Assembly (NCBI RefSeq): GCF_012726295.1
Contig: NZ_JABAOB010000001.1
Span: 868,001 to 932,000, forward strand
Origin: Chitinophaga sp. Ak27
GTDB lineage: Bacteria > Bacteroidota > Bacteroidia > Chitinophagales > Chitinophagaceae
DNA length: 64,000 nt
Direction of reading: 5' to 3'
The position numbers and the translations under genes are program-made. Below, in pieces: positions 26,378-35,482 of this stretch. Within the stretch, counting starts at the first letter, position 1. Every line of letters begins with the position of its first letter. A model generated the notes under the pieces. It made no database searches. It worked only from the letters and a program-made list of their open reading frames with translations, and was not told where the DNA came from.

Positions 26378-28774
26378 ATGCAAGTTGAAACCTCGTCAAG
26401 TAAATATGGCGCCAAACATTATCCCGATAGTATCAGGGAATGGAAAAAAGAAGGAAATTACTTTTGTTTTTATACCACTGAAACGATACTCGAAGTAAGG
26501 GTCATAGCCGACAAAATTATCCGCTTCAGGTATGCGGCGGAAGGAACCTTTCAACGCGACTTCTCCTACGCCACCAGCGATACTTTGCAGGAATCGCCTA
26601 TTTCGTTTGGTATCAAGGAATGGGAAGAAACTTTCGAAATATATACCGATGCCCTCCGGGTATTTATTGCCCGCGACAACCTCCGTATCACCATTTCCGA
26701 TAAAGAAGGAAAGGTAATTAACCAGGATGAAATGGGCTATCACTGGCAACACTACCTGCTGAAAGGCGGTAAAATCCAATATTGCAGCAAACTGGTACAG
26801 GAAGGCGAGTGTTTCTATGGCCTGGGCGATAAACCTACGGAATTGAACCTGCGGGGCAAGCGCCTGGAAAACTATGGTACCGACGCTTATGGCTATCAGA
26901 AAGATACCGACCCCCTCTACCGCAATATTCCCTTTTATTACGGACTACACCATGGTATTGGCTACGGTATTTTCTTCGACAATACCTTCCGTACCATCTT
27001 CGATTTTGGAAAGGAAAGAGAAGATGCCTGCAGCTTCTGGGCCCGTGGCGGTGAAATGAATTACTACTTTATTTACGGACCGGATCTGCTGGAAGTGGCG
27101 GAATCCTATACTAAAATTACCGGTACACCGGAACTCCCCCCTCTGTGGGCACTGGGCTATCACCAATGCCGCTGGAGTTACTATCCTGATACCCGTGTAA
27201 AAGAAATTGCCAAAGAATTCAGAACCAGGAAGATACCCTGCGATGTCATTTACCTCGACATCGATTATATGGATGGTTTCCGCTGCTTTACGTGGAACAA
27301 AGAGTGGTTTCCCGACCCGGTGGGCCTGATAAAAGAACTGGCTGCAGAAGGCTTTAAAGTGGTGGTGATTATAGATCCCGGTATCAAGGTAGATCCCGAC
27401 TATACGGTTTACCAGGAAGGGGTTAAAAATAACTACTTCTGCAAACGTGCCGACGGCGCCCTCATGGAAGGCGATGTATGGCCCGGCAAATGCGTATTCC
27501 CTGATTATACCAATCCCGAAGTGCGGGAATGGTGGAGCAGCCTGTTCAAAAGCCTGGCAGAAACGGGGGTGCGTGGTGTATGGAACGACATGAATGAGCC
27601 AGCGGTTTTTGAAATGGGTACTTTCCCTGAAGATGTACGCCACGACTACGATGGAGAAGAAGTGAGCCACCGTAAAGCGCATAATATATATGGCCACCTC
27701 ATGAGTAAGGCCACGGCCGCCGGTATGAAAAAATACCTCATGCCGCACCGCTCTTTCCTGATCACCCGCTCCTGCTATTCCGGCGCACAGCGCTGGTCTT
27801 CCGTATGGACTGGCGACAATGTATCCAGCTGGGAACACCTCTGGCTGGCCAGCGTACAATGTCAACGTCTGGCCGTATCCGGCATCTCATTTACCGGTAG
27901 TGATATCGGTGGTTTTATCGGGGAACCCGATGGTGAACTGTATACCCGCTGGATTCAGCTAGCAGTTTTTCATCCGCTGATGCGTACGCACTCAGCCAGC
28001 AATGAAACCGGTTTTAACCAGGAGCCCTGGAGCTTTGGACCGGAATACGAAAAAGTGGTCACCAAGTTCATTACCCTTCGGTACCGGCTCCAACCCTACC
28101 TGTACACCACCTTCTGGCAATATGCTACACACGGCACGCCTATGCTCCGCCCGCTGGCATTTGTAGCTCAACAAGATCCGGCCACCCACAACTGTTCACA
28201 TGAGTTCATGTTCGGAGATGCGATGCTGATCAGCCATGTCAGTGAAAAAGGTATGAAAGAAAAAGGAGTATACCTCCCTGCCGGTAACTGGTATTACTTC
28301 TGGAACGATCAGCAATATACCGGCGCCCGGGAAGTAACCGTGCCTACGCCACTCGATGAAATGCCTTTGTTTGTAAAGGCAGGGGTAGTGATTCCCCAAT
28401 ATCCCGATATGCAATACACCCAGGAAAAGGCGGTTACCGAAATGCTGTTGCATATATACTACAGCGATCAGGAAGTAAAGAGCGTGTTATACGAAGATGC
28501 GGGCGACCATTATGGTTATAAGAACGGCCAATACAACGTAATCCGCTTCAAGCAATATTCTACGCCACAACAATTCCAGCTGAGAAAGCAGTTTTATGTG
28601 AATTATGAAACGGCCTATAAAAATCACCGGATCATTATACACGGATTACCCTTTAAGCCGTCCTCGCTGATAGTAGATGGTACGCCGGTAACATGGCAGC
28701 CGGAAAATGTGCTACCTGATAATACAGTGGCGATTGTTGTGCCGCGTAGCTTTGAAGAAATAAAAATCAGCTAA
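26378..28774 (+). CDS. Glycoside hydrolase family 31 alpha-glucosidase
   Basis: 798 aa. The N-terminal galactose-mutarotase-like beta sandwich spans about 1-230. The barrel begins near PPLWALGYHQCRWSYYPDTR. The nucleophile is Asp404 in GVWNDMNEPAVF, and the acid/base is Asp480 in VWTGDNVSSW, which match the WxDMNE and GD signatures of GH31. FTGSDIGGFIGEPDGELYTRW and HPLMRTHSASN follow, and a C-terminal beta domain completes it. There is no signal peptide, so cytosolic action on maltose-like oligosaccharides or glycogen-derived glucans is likely. GlgB is encoded about 2.6 kb away on the other strand, but no operon links them. Confidence 0.95.
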   Translation: MQVETSSSKYGAKHYPDSIREWKKEGNYFCFYTTETILEVRVIADKIIRFRYAAEGTFQRDFSYATSDTLQESPISFGIKEWEETFEIYTDALRVFIARDNLRITISDKEGKVINQDEMGYHWQHYLLKGGKIQYCSKLVQEGECFYGLGDKPTELNLRGKRLENYGTDAYGYQKDTDPLYRNIPFYYGLHHGIGYGIFFDNTFRTIFDFGKEREDACSFWARGGEMNYYFIYGPDLLEVAESYTKITGTPELPPLWALGYHQCRWSYYPDTRVKEIAKEFRTRKIPCDVIYLDIDYMDGFRCFTWNKEWFPDPVGLIKELAAEGFKVVVIIDPGIKVDPDYTVYQEGVKNNYFCKRADGALMEGDVWPGKCVFPDYTNPEVREWWSSLFKSLAETGVRGVWNDMNEPAVFEMGTFPEDVRHDYDGEEVSHRKAHNIYGHLMSKATAAGMKKYLMPHRSFLITRSCYSGAQRWSSVWTGDNVSSWEHLWLASVQCQRLAVSGISFTGSDIGGFIGEPDGELYTRWIQLAVFHPLMRTHSASNETGFNQEPWSFGPEYEKVVTKFITLRYRLQPYLYTTFWQYATHGTPMLRPLAFVAQQDPATHNCSHEFMFGDAMLISHVSEKGMKEKGVYLPAGNWYYFWNDQQYTGAREVTVPTPLDEMPLFVKAGVVIPQYPDMQYTQEKAVTEMLLHIYYSDQEVKSVLYEDAGDHYGYKNGQYNVIRFKQYSTPQQFQLRKQFYVNYETAYKNHRIIIHGLPFKPSSLIVDGTPVTWQPENVLPDNTVAIVVPRSFEEIKIS

Positions 28775-29127
28775 ACAAAAAACAGGGAAAAAGAAAAGGC
28801 ACTACAGATAGAGATCTAGCGCCGGTTTCATAACCTATGCCAACTTTAGAAATATAAAAGTAGATGCTAAAAATCATTGTACAAAAAATATAACCGCCTG
28901 AAACTCACAATGAACAAAATGAATAACTCGTTAACATTGTATTAAGAGTGCCGAATGATATAAACAAACGGGTTTCTTCCGAAAGTCATGCCTGGCAATC
29001 ATTTCAAAGAAAAAAATCAATTTAGCAAAAGGATAAAATACGTGCTAAAACAGAAAGCGCAAGGATTACAAAGAATCCTTGCGCTTTTTACTAACAGGCA
29101 ATGCCTGCAAATAATAATTATCTATCG
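28775..29127. other. Intergenic region downstream of GH31 gene
   Basis: 353 bp, AT-rich. Apart from the hairpin at 29054-29089 I see no gene. Frames in it are shorter than 15 codons, except one from 28988 that runs through the hairpin and is not convincing. A small RNA ending at the hairpin is possible but has no positive support. Confidence 0.4.
29054..29089 (+). terminator. Rho-independent terminator
   Basis: Perfect 14-bp stem AAAGCGCAAGGATT (29054-29067) with its complement (29074-29087), a 6-nt loop and a T-run (29085-29089) on the plus strand. It lies about 280 bp past the GH31 stop and shortly beyond the end of a minus-strand small gene, so it serves plus-strand transcripts. Confidence 0.75.
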
Positions 29128-29286
29128 TTAATAAAATATAGACAGGAAAAATATCGATACCAATGCACAGAATACCAGGAAAATAAAAATACCTCTGAAC
29201 AGCATCTCCATCCGGGAAGTACCGCTGTAGTCAATTCCATGTAATTCAGGAGAGTTTTCTGCGTGGTTGATTGTCAGGCTTTTCAT
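29128..29286 (-). CDS. Small membrane protein of unknown function
   Basis: 52 aa. The N-terminal half is polar (MKSLTINHAENSPELHGIDY, SGTSRMEM), and the C-terminal half is one long hydrophobic span (LFRGIFIFLVFCALVSIFFL) ending SIFY. The shape resembles small inner-membrane proteins with a cytosolic N-tail. It stands alone on the minus strand between two hairpins (29054-29089 and 29370-29413). I do not recognise the family. Evidence is limited to the intact frame, the hydrophobicity pattern and the position in otherwise empty DNA. Confidence 0.5.
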   Translation of the reverse strand: MKSLTINHAENSPELHGIDYSGTSRMEMLFRGIFIFLVFCALVSIFFLSIFY

Positions 29287-29369
29287 ACAAACAAGTTAAA
29301 AGGATTTACACAAAATAATGATCAACTGACGGGGTCCTAAAATTCAATCCTCTTAATGAAATTACATAA

Positions 29370-29413
29370 AAAAAGCTAAAATGGACAAATCTTTTTGTTC
29401 ATTTTAGCTTTTT
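29370..29413. terminator. Bidirectional terminator
   Basis: Arms AAAAAGCTAAAATG (29370-29383) and CATTTTAGCTTTTT (29400-29413) are exact complements around a 16-nt loop. The hairpin has A-run and T-run flanks. It lies 14 bp after the MORN-like gene stop on the minus strand. Confidence 0.8.
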
Positions 29414-29427
29414 GGCCTGTTCATTTT

Positions 29428-30027
29428 TTACCCCTTCTTTTTCTGCCTGGTATTGTGTTCATGAGGTAACTGCAACGCCGCTTTCTTCACCGGCGCCGTT
29501 TCTACGGTAGTGCTATCCCCTAACTCTTCCGCAGTAACGGTATCTCCCCGCTTGTAATATTCCTTAACCATCTTGCCGGTTTCTTCATCGTACAATTTCC
29601 AAACGCCATTACGCACAGAATTTCCTTTACGTACAATTTCTGTAGGCGTTTCTGCATTGGTCACCGGGTCAATAATCATAATTGTGTCCCGCTGCCCATC
29701 GATTTCCGTGGCGATATAGGCGCCTTCTTCACTGGGCTTGCCATTTGAATAGTAATACTTGCAATAGCCATCCAGCACATTGTTCTTATACGTTTCCTCC
29801 GCCAGCAAATTGCCGATAGCGGAAGTCTTTTTCCAAACCCCTTCTTTACGATCGTTTTTATACACCCCTTCCCAGGTATATCCCGGCTCTCCTCTTACCT
29901 CTCCCACAACCTCAACCCAATAACCCTGCTTACGATGCTGGGCATCCCGCTGGTTGGATTTTACCTGTGCCGTGCCCACTGCAAACGTCAGCTGTAACAG
30001 CAGGTATAAAAAGAATGTCTGTTTCAT
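29428..30027 (-). CDS. Secreted MORN-variant (YwqK-like) repeat protein
   Basis: 199 aa from the ATG at 30027, chosen because MKQTFFLYLLLQLTFAVGTA is a good signal peptide (the frame extends six codons further). Short repeats of the MORN-variant type follow: EGVYKNDRKEGVWKKTSAIG, AEETYKNNVLDGYCKYYYSN, GKPSEEGAY and RNGVWKLYDEETGKMVKEYY. The C-terminus is Lys-rich (HNTRQKKKG). Such proteins are common in the Bacteroidota periplasm or surface and lack an assigned biochemical role. The gene is downstream of a DUF4382 lipoprotein, from which it is separated by the palindrome at 30075-30194. Confidence 0.8.
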   Translation of the reverse strand: MKQTFFLYLLLQLTFAVGTAQVKSNQRDAQHRKQGYWVEVVGEVRGEPGYTWEGVYKNDRKEGVWKKTSAIGNLLAEETYKNNVLDGYCKYYYSNGKPSEEGAYIATEIDGQRDTIMIIDPVTNAETPTEIVRKGNSVRNGVWKLYDEETGKMVKEYYKRGDTVTAEELGDSTTVETAPVKKAALQLPHEHNTRQKKKG

Positions 30028-30074
30028 CGTAACTACTTTTAGCACAATTTATATATTTTATGCATATAATTGAA

Positions 30075-30194
30075 AGCAGAAAGCTTAAAACGGAAAGCAA
30101 AAAGCTATTGTTACGGACGACCAATGCGATTTTTGATACTCGCTAAGATGATCCGCAACAATAGCTTTTTGCTTTCCGTTTTAAGCTTTCTGCT
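30075..30194. repeat. AAAGC-type palindrome, long form (3' of DUF4382 gene)
   Basis: Arms 30076-30117 and 30152-30193 are 42 bp each and complementary with a single mismatch, around a 34-nt loop. The loop contains ATACTCGCTAAG (30136-30147), identical to the loop of the copy at 60847-60858. The element begins 6 bp past the DUF4382 stop. It is the most perfect member of the family in this window. Confidence 0.9.
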
Positions 30195-30199
30195 CCTGA

Positions 30200-31108
30200 T
30201 TATTTATGCAGTTTGATGTCTCCTATCCGGGTATCTTTTCCAGCTGTTACAGACACATTGGTAACCGTAGTGTCTTTGTAACCATTGGAAGCATTTACAA
30301 ATACATTCCAGCTACCTACTTTCAAACCACGTACCTTGAAGCCACCATCTCTCCATGGCAATGCGTACAATGTATCTTTATTGCTGTTGTAGATAGAAAT
30401 CACCGGATATGCATCCCAAGGAGTTACTTTACCGGAAATACTACCCATTTTTACAATGGTGAATACATTGATAAACGGACGGAGAATAAACTTGCCATCC
30501 CATACTCTGATGATAGAACGCTGTACATCGAAATCCAGCCATAACTGCAGATTGTCGGATGTCAACGCATCCCATTCGTTGTGACGTACCCTTACGATAA
30601 TTTTAGACTGACCCGAAACGGATTTCAACGGATAGGTAACGCCATTCTTTACCAGCGAGTTATTGTCGCCCACAGTAATACGAATGCGTTCCATAGTACC
30701 TTTGTGAACAGCGCCGCCGGCCAGCAGTGTATCAGCGCCATTACGCAGAGTTAACAGGTCATATACCCCTGGATGAATGTCTAAAGAATCCCACAACTGG
30801 CAGCTGTCAGGTTTGCTACCCCGGTCATGGTCATGATCTTCATCCCACCAACAGCGATCTTTATCCTCCCAACCTTCGTCATCTGTCTTTCCACACGTAT
30901 CTACCAGCACTTCCACTTTACGGATATCCAGGAACACTTTATCGAAAAATCCAGGATCATCTGAAAGGTAAAGACTAACTTTTTGCTGATTGGCGGCAAT
31001 TGGCTTTGTAGAGGCTGAATTATCCTTGTTACAGGCCTCCATCAGTGAAACGGCAGCCACCGCTACCATCACTAAACCTAGCCCCGACTTACGGAGAAAG
31101 TTTTTCAT
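30200..31108 (-). CDS. DUF4382 lipoprotein with Asp/His-rich insert
   Basis: 302 aa. The signal peptide (LGLVMVAVAAVSLMEA) is followed by Cys26 (EACNKD), a probable lipobox, although Glu before Ala-Cys is unusual. The DUF4382 domain reads KVSLYLSDDPGFFDKVFLDI and RKVEVLV, then LDIHPGVYDLLTLRNGADTL. An insert at about residues 72-103 is rich in Asp, Glu, His and Trp, with Cys on both sides (DTCGKTDDEGWEDKDRCWW, DEDHDHDRGSKPDSC). A C-terminal carboxypeptidase-like beta domain (GSISGKVTPWDAYPVISIYN) follows. The protein is likely outer-membrane anchored. The insert could bind divalent metal, which is inference from composition only. Confidence 0.85.
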   Translation of the reverse strand: MKNFLRKSGLGLVMVAVAAVSLMEACNKDNSASTKPIAANQQKVSLYLSDDPGFFDKVFLDIRKVEVLVDTCGKTDDEGWEDKDRCWWDEDHDHDRGSKPDSCQLWDSLDIHPGVYDLLTLRNGADTLLAGGAVHKGTMERIRITVGDNNSLVKNGVTYPLKSVSGQSKIIVRVRHNEWDALTSDNLQLWLDFDVQRSIIRVWDGKFILRPFINVFTIVKMGSISGKVTPWDAYPVISIYNSNKDTLYALPWRDGGFKVRGLKVGSWNVFVNASNGYKDTTVTNVSVTAGKDTRIGDIKLHK

Positions 31109-31356
31109 AAATTAATGGTTTTAAAATAACTAAATAAAAGTATGGCTCGATCGATCTGGCTGAAAGTTGACGTAATTATAAAAACGCTCATTTCCCCATC
31201 GTTATTGCTATTCCGGAACAGCTTGAGTATAGATCGATAAAAGATAAAAAGGTTTAAAGCAGTGTTAAAATTTGTTAAGAGAAGGCATTCAAAATGGGAT
31301 ATCACACTGCTCAATCTTTTATAAAAGATAGCTTATCAACAGGTTATTAAAAAAAC

Positions 31357-31381
31357 AGGCAGGCTTTGCTAAAGCCTGCCT
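31357..31381 (-). terminator. Rho-independent terminator of glgB
   Basis: Perfect 11-bp stem AGGCAGGCTTT with AAAGCCTGCCT, 3-nt loop. On the minus strand it is followed by a run of seven T residues. It lies 24 bp after the glgB stop. Confidence 0.9.
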
Positions 31382-31404
31382 AAATTATCAACGTATAAAA
31401 ATCA

Positions 31405-33363
31405 TTATTTTTTTTTCCCATGGTCTGTTGGCTGCCACTTCAATATGACAGCTCCCAGCGGCGGCAAGCGCAGGGACAGCGTATAATCCCTGCCGTTATA
31501 TGTTTGCTTCACCGTCCTTAATACCCCGGTATTTATCACGCCGCTGCCATAATACTCAGATCTGTCACTATTCAATACTTCTATCCACTCTCCCGCTACT
31601 GGCAATCCTACCAGGTAATTTTCCCGCACAACTGGCGTCATATTAAGTACTACCAGTAACACATCTCCCGGTTCCTTCCCTTTTCTTACGTAACCCAATA
31701 TACAATTGTCATAGTCGTTGACTACCACCCATTCAAACCCTGCAGCATCAAACTGTTGTTCATACAAAGCAGTAGACTGCGTGTATAACTGGTTCAAATC
31801 TTTTACAAATGCCTGTAATCCCTTGTGCGTGGCATGTCGCATCAGATGCCAGTCCAGCTCCCCACGGAAATTCCATTCAGACGTTTGCCCAAACTCATCC
31901 CCCATAAATAATAACTTGGTGCCCGGATGCGTGTACATATAGCTATATAGTAAACGCAGATTGGCAAACTTTTGCCAGTCATCACCAGGCATCTTATAAA
32001 TCATGGGAGATTTTCCATGTACCACTTCATCATGGCTCAGCGGCAACATAAAATTTTCTCCAAATGCATATACAATGCTGAAAGTGAAATCATTCTGGTA
32101 CCATTTGCGGTGAATGGGATCCTTCTTGAAATAATCCAGCGTATCATTCATCCAACCCATCATCCATTTCATACCAAATCCTAAGCCCCCCATAAACGTG
32201 GGTCTGGACACGCCATAATGCGAAGTGGAATCTTCCGCGATAGTTTGTACATCGGGAAACAATGCATAAATGGTTTCATTCAGCTTCTTCAAAAAGCTGA
32301 TCGCTTCCAGGTTTTCATTTCCACCCAACTCGTTAGGGACCCAGGCCCCTTTTTCCCGGGAATAATCCAGGTGGATCATAGAGGCAATGGCGTCCACCCG
32401 CAACCCGTCGGCATGAAAACGATCCAGCCAGAAAACAGCATTGCTCAATAAAAAAGAGCGCACCTCGTTACGGGCGTAGTTAAAAATATAGCTGTTCCAA
32501 TCCGGATGATACCCCTTACGCATATCAGCATATTCGTACACATGTGATCCGTCAAAGCGGAAAAGCCCATGCGCATCGTACGGGAAGTGCGAAGGCACCC
32601 AATCCAGTATCACCCCAATATCGGCCAGGTGAAAAGCTTCTACCATTTCCATGAAATCCTGCGGTGTGCCATAACGCGAGGTAGGCGCAAAATAACCGGT
32701 CAGCTGGTAACCCCAGGAACCATCGAAAGGATGCTCCATCACCGGCATTAGCTCCACATGGGTAAAGCCCATCTCTTTTACATAAGGAACCAGCATGTCG
32801 GCTATCTCCTGGTAAGAGTATACCCGTTCTGGGTCTGCCGGATCCGGGCGGCGCCAGGAAGCCAGGTGCACTTCATATACAGCAAACGGGCTATTCAGCG
32901 AATTACGCCGCTGCCGTTGGGTCATCCATTTCTTATCATCCCACTCATAGTCCAGCCGATGCACAACAGAAGCCGTTTTTGGACGTACCTCCCAATAATT
33001 GGCATAAGGATCTCCTTTAATCAGCTCCTCCCCACTGTTAGACCGGATAAAATATTTATACAACGACCCCGGGTTCACGCCCGGTACAAATCCTTCCCAG
33101 ATGCCCGAATTGTCCCAGCGGGGTAATAAGGTATGACTGTAATGATCCCACCCGTTAAAGTCTCCCATCACGGCCACAAAAGCAGCATCTGGCGCCCATA
33201 CGGCAAAATAGGTACCATTGGCACCTTCTACCTCCATCGGATGGGCACCGAATTTTTCGTATAGCCGGTAATGTGATCCCGACTGAAACAACGTAATATC
33301 AGTGGAAGAAAACAGGGTAAAGGGCTCTACATACTGTATAGTGCGATTAGTATCTCCGGTCAT
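31405..33363 (-). CDS. glgB: 1,4-alpha-glucan branching enzyme
   Basis: 652 aa from the ATG at 33363 (MTGDTNRTIQYVEP); the frame extends 11 codons further. A CBM48 domain lies near the N-terminus (YFAVWAPDAAFVAVMGDFNG), followed by the GH13 barrel with HVELMPVMEHPFDGSWGYQL. The nucleophile is Asp324 in DGLRVDAIASM, the acid/base is Glu377 in IAEDSTSHYG, and PLSHDEVVHGK supplies the stabilising His-Asp. The C-terminal beta domain ends in GAVILKWQP. GlgB makes alpha-1,6 branches in glycogen in the cytosol. No other glycogen synthesis gene is adjacent. Length matches the short GlgB type lacking an extra N-domain. Confidence 0.95.
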   Translation of the reverse strand: MTGDTNRTIQYVEPFTLFSSTDITLFQSGSHYRLYEKFGAHPMEVEGANGTYFAVWAPDAAFVAVMGDFNGWDHYSHTLLPRWDNSGIWEGFVPGVNPGSLYKYFIRSNSGEELIKGDPYANYWEVRPKTASVVHRLDYEWDDKKWMTQRQRRNSLNSPFAVYEVHLASWRRPDPADPERVYSYQEIADMLVPYVKEMGFTHVELMPVMEHPFDGSWGYQLTGYFAPTSRYGTPQDFMEMVEAFHLADIGVILDWVPSHFPYDAHGLFRFDGSHVYEYADMRKGYHPDWNSYIFNYARNEVRSFLLSNAVFWLDRFHADGLRVDAIASMIHLDYSREKGAWVPNELGGNENLEAISFLKKLNETIYALFPDVQTIAEDSTSHYGVSRPTFMGGLGFGMKWMMGWMNDTLDYFKKDPIHRKWYQNDFTFSIVYAFGENFMLPLSHDEVVHGKSPMIYKMPGDDWQKFANLRLLYSYMYTHPGTKLLFMGDEFGQTSEWNFRGELDWHLMRHATHKGLQAFVKDLNQLYTQSTALYEQQFDAAGFEWVVVNDYDNCILGYVRKGKEPGDVLLVVLNMTPVVRENYLVGLPVAGEWIEVLNSDRSEYYGSGVINTGVLRTVKQTYNGRDYTLSLRLPPLGAVILKWQPTDHGKKK

Positions 33364-33438
33364 AATAACGTGTGAATTGGGTGTCTTTATTAACAAGATA
33401 GTTTAATTTTTGGGAAAATGAGAGATACGATCCAACTA

Positions 33439-33490
33439 GATATAAAAAAGGAAAAGGTGTCCGATTGGACACCTTTTCCTTTTTTATATC
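33439..33490. terminator. Bidirectional terminator with perfect 24-bp arms
   Basis: Arms 33439-33462 and 33467-33490 are exact complements around a 4-nt GATT loop, with A-run and T-run sections that form the outer stem. It lies 16 bp after the DEAD-box helicase stop and before glgB on the same strand. Confidence 0.9.
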
Positions 33491-33506
33491 TATTCCGGTA
33501 ACGGAA

Positions 33507-35279
33507 TTAGTATTTCTTTTTATACGGAGGTTTGTTACCGCTGCCGAAAGACTCGCGCTTATCACCGCGGCTGCCGCCCGGGCGACCGCCTTCAGAGCTC
33601 CAGCTTTTCTTGCGGTTGCTATCGAAGCTGCGTGGACCACGATCACCACCGCTACGGGGACGTCTGTCGCCATCCTGCGACATTTCAATCCGCACGCTAC
33701 GGCCATTGTATTCCACTTTCTTGAAAGCTTCTGTTACCTTCGCCAGTTCGTCGTTCTCTACCTCAAAGAAAGAATATACGCCCTTCAGGTCAATACGGCC
33801 AATCTTATTACCCCGCAAACCAGTGTTATCACACAGGTAACGGAGCATATCGCCACGGTTGAAATCATCTACTGAACCCAGGTTGATGAATAAACGGGTA
33901 AATTTACCGTCGCTTCTGCGTGGTCCTCTGTCATCACCCACACGGCGGTCATCTTTCGCATTCAGGTCCGGCGCATCCTGGTAGTAATCCAGGAATTGGT
34001 TGAATTCCAGGGAAGCGAAACGTTTGATGAGCTCTTCCTTGCTCATTGTTGCAAACTCTTCGTTGATACGCTCCATGTAAGGCTCGATCTGCTCATCGTT
34101 TACTACTACGTTATGCACTTTATGTACCAGGCCAAACAGTTGTTTTTCACATACTGCAAAACCATCCGGAACTTCCGCTTTCACAAATTTCTTCTGGATC
34201 ACGCGTTCAATCTGGCGGATTTTACCCGTATCACGACCGCTGATAATAGCGATAGAGATACCGGATTTACCTGCTCTACCGGTACGACCACTTCTGTGGG
34301 TGTAGTTTTCTACGTCATCCGGTAAGTCATAGTTGATTACGTGCGTAACGTTATCTACGTCGATACCACGGGCTGCCACGTCGGTAGCCACCAGTACCTG
34401 TAACGCTCTTTCACGGAAACGTTTCATTACTTTATCACGCTGCTGCTGGGTCAGATCACCGTGGAGGGCATCCGCGTTGTATCCGTCTTTAATCAGCGAT
34501 TCAGCGATTTCCTGGGATTCAATCTTGGTACGGGTAAAGATGATACCAAAAATCTCAGGGTTGAAATCTACGATACGTTTGAGGGCCGCGTATTTATCGC
34601 GTGGACGCACTACATAGTATTCGTGTTCTATATTTACGTTACCGCTGTTTTTGCTGCCTACCGTCAGTTCAAACGGATCTTCCATGTACTTCTTGGCGAT
34701 CCGGCGAACTTCCTGCGGCATAGTAGCCGAAAACAGCCAGGTAGTTTTACCTTCCGGTGTGTTGGATAAAATGTTGTTGATATCTTCCTGGAAGCCCATG
34801 TTCAGCATTTCATCTGCTTCGTCCAGCACGGCGTAACGCACATTTTCAAAGTTAACAGCGCCACGGTCGATGATATCCAGTAAACGGCCCGGAGTTGCCA
34901 CTACAATGTGTACACCTCTTTTCAGTTCGCGCAGCTGCTGCACGATGCTGGAACCGCCATATACCGCTACGATACTTACTTCGCCGAGGTATTTACTAAA
35001 GTTTTTCAGATCATTGGTGATCTGGAGACAAAGTTCACGGGTAGGACATAAGATCAGTCCCTGTGGTTTATTAATCTTCAGATCCAGCTGTTGCAGCAAA
35101 GGCAGACCAAAAGCTGCCGTTTTACCAGTGCCCGTCTGGGCAAGACCTACGAAATCGCGGTCACCTCCTAACAATACTGGTATTGCCTGTTCCTGGATGG
35201 GGGTTGGGGAAACAAAACCCAGGTCTGTAATTCCCCTTAAGATGGACTCTTGTAAGCCCAGTGATTCAAATGTTGTCAT
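33507..35279 (-). CDS. deaD: DEAD-box ATP-dependent RNA helicase
   Basis: 590 aa. Helicase motifs in order: Q motif (FVSPTPIQEQAIPVL), Walker A AQTGTGKTAAFGLPLL, Ib TPGRLLD, motif II VLDEADEMLNMGF, motif III FSATMP, and, in the second RecA lobe, IIFTRTK, VATDVAARGIDVDNVTHVIN and HRSGRTGRAGKSG. A C-terminal DbpA-type RNA-binding domain follows (KFTRLFINLGSVDDFNRGDM, GRIDLKGVYSFFEV), then an Arg/Gly/Ser-rich basic tail (about residues 540-590). This is the DeaD/CsdA architecture, involved in ribosome assembly and mRNA unwinding, often cold-induced. DeaD versus a paralogue cannot be settled here. The gene appears monocistronic. Confidence 0.93.
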   Translation of the reverse strand: MTTFESLGLQESILRGITDLGFVSPTPIQEQAIPVLLGGDRDFVGLAQTGTGKTAAFGLPLLQQLDLKINKPQGLILCPTRELCLQITNDLKNFSKYLGEVSIVAVYGGSSIVQQLRELKRGVHIVVATPGRLLDIIDRGAVNFENVRYAVLDEADEMLNMGFQEDINNILSNTPEGKTTWLFSATMPQEVRRIAKKYMEDPFELTVGSKNSGNVNIEHEYYVVRPRDKYAALKRIVDFNPEIFGIIFTRTKIESQEIAESLIKDGYNADALHGDLTQQQRDKVMKRFRERALQVLVATDVAARGIDVDNVTHVINYDLPDDVENYTHRSGRTGRAGKSGISIAIISGRDTGKIRQIERVIQKKFVKAEVPDGFAVCEKQLFGLVHKVHNVVVNDEQIEPYMERINEEFATMSKEELIKRFASLEFNQFLDYYQDAPDLNAKDDRRVGDDRGPRRSDGKFTRLFINLGSVDDFNRGDMLRYLCDNTGLRGNKIGRIDLKGVYSFFEVENDELAKVTEAFKKVEYNGRSVRIEMSQDGDRRPRSGGDRGPRSFDSNRKKSWSSEGGRPGGSRGDKRESFGSGNKPPYKKKY

Positions 35280-35482
35280 TGATTTGCATTAATCAAGCTC
35301 CGTCGGGAGCTGTGGATATGGCTTTTAGCTATTTGCTATCAGCCGTTAGAAATATTATTTCAGCTATCAGGTGTTTGCTTTTAGCTGTGCAGCCGCCGGT
35401 ATTTACAGCTGGCTCTTGAATCGTGTTGCCTCGTTTATAAAAATAATGTGGCCGGAACGAATCGCCGCCGGATTCATACCCG

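Noticed and set aside
26945-27865. A 306-codon open frame on the minus strand
   Set aside because: It lies wholly within the GH31 gene in antisense, has no signature of a known family, and appears to be a by-product of codon use on the other strand.
28988-29128. A short plus-strand frame running through the hairpin at 29054-29089
   Set aside because: It is basic low-complexity sequence that crosses a terminator stem, with no start context or family support.
33347-33706. An Ala-rich minus-strand frame overlapping the helicase C-terminus
   Set aside because: The composition reflects reading the Arg/Gly-rich helicase tail in another frame.
35300-35400. TTTAGCTATTTGCTATCAGC-like segments between deaD and rimO
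   Set aside because: They resemble the AAAGC palindromes in composition, but lack matching arms and the shared motifs, so I did not count them as a fifth copy.
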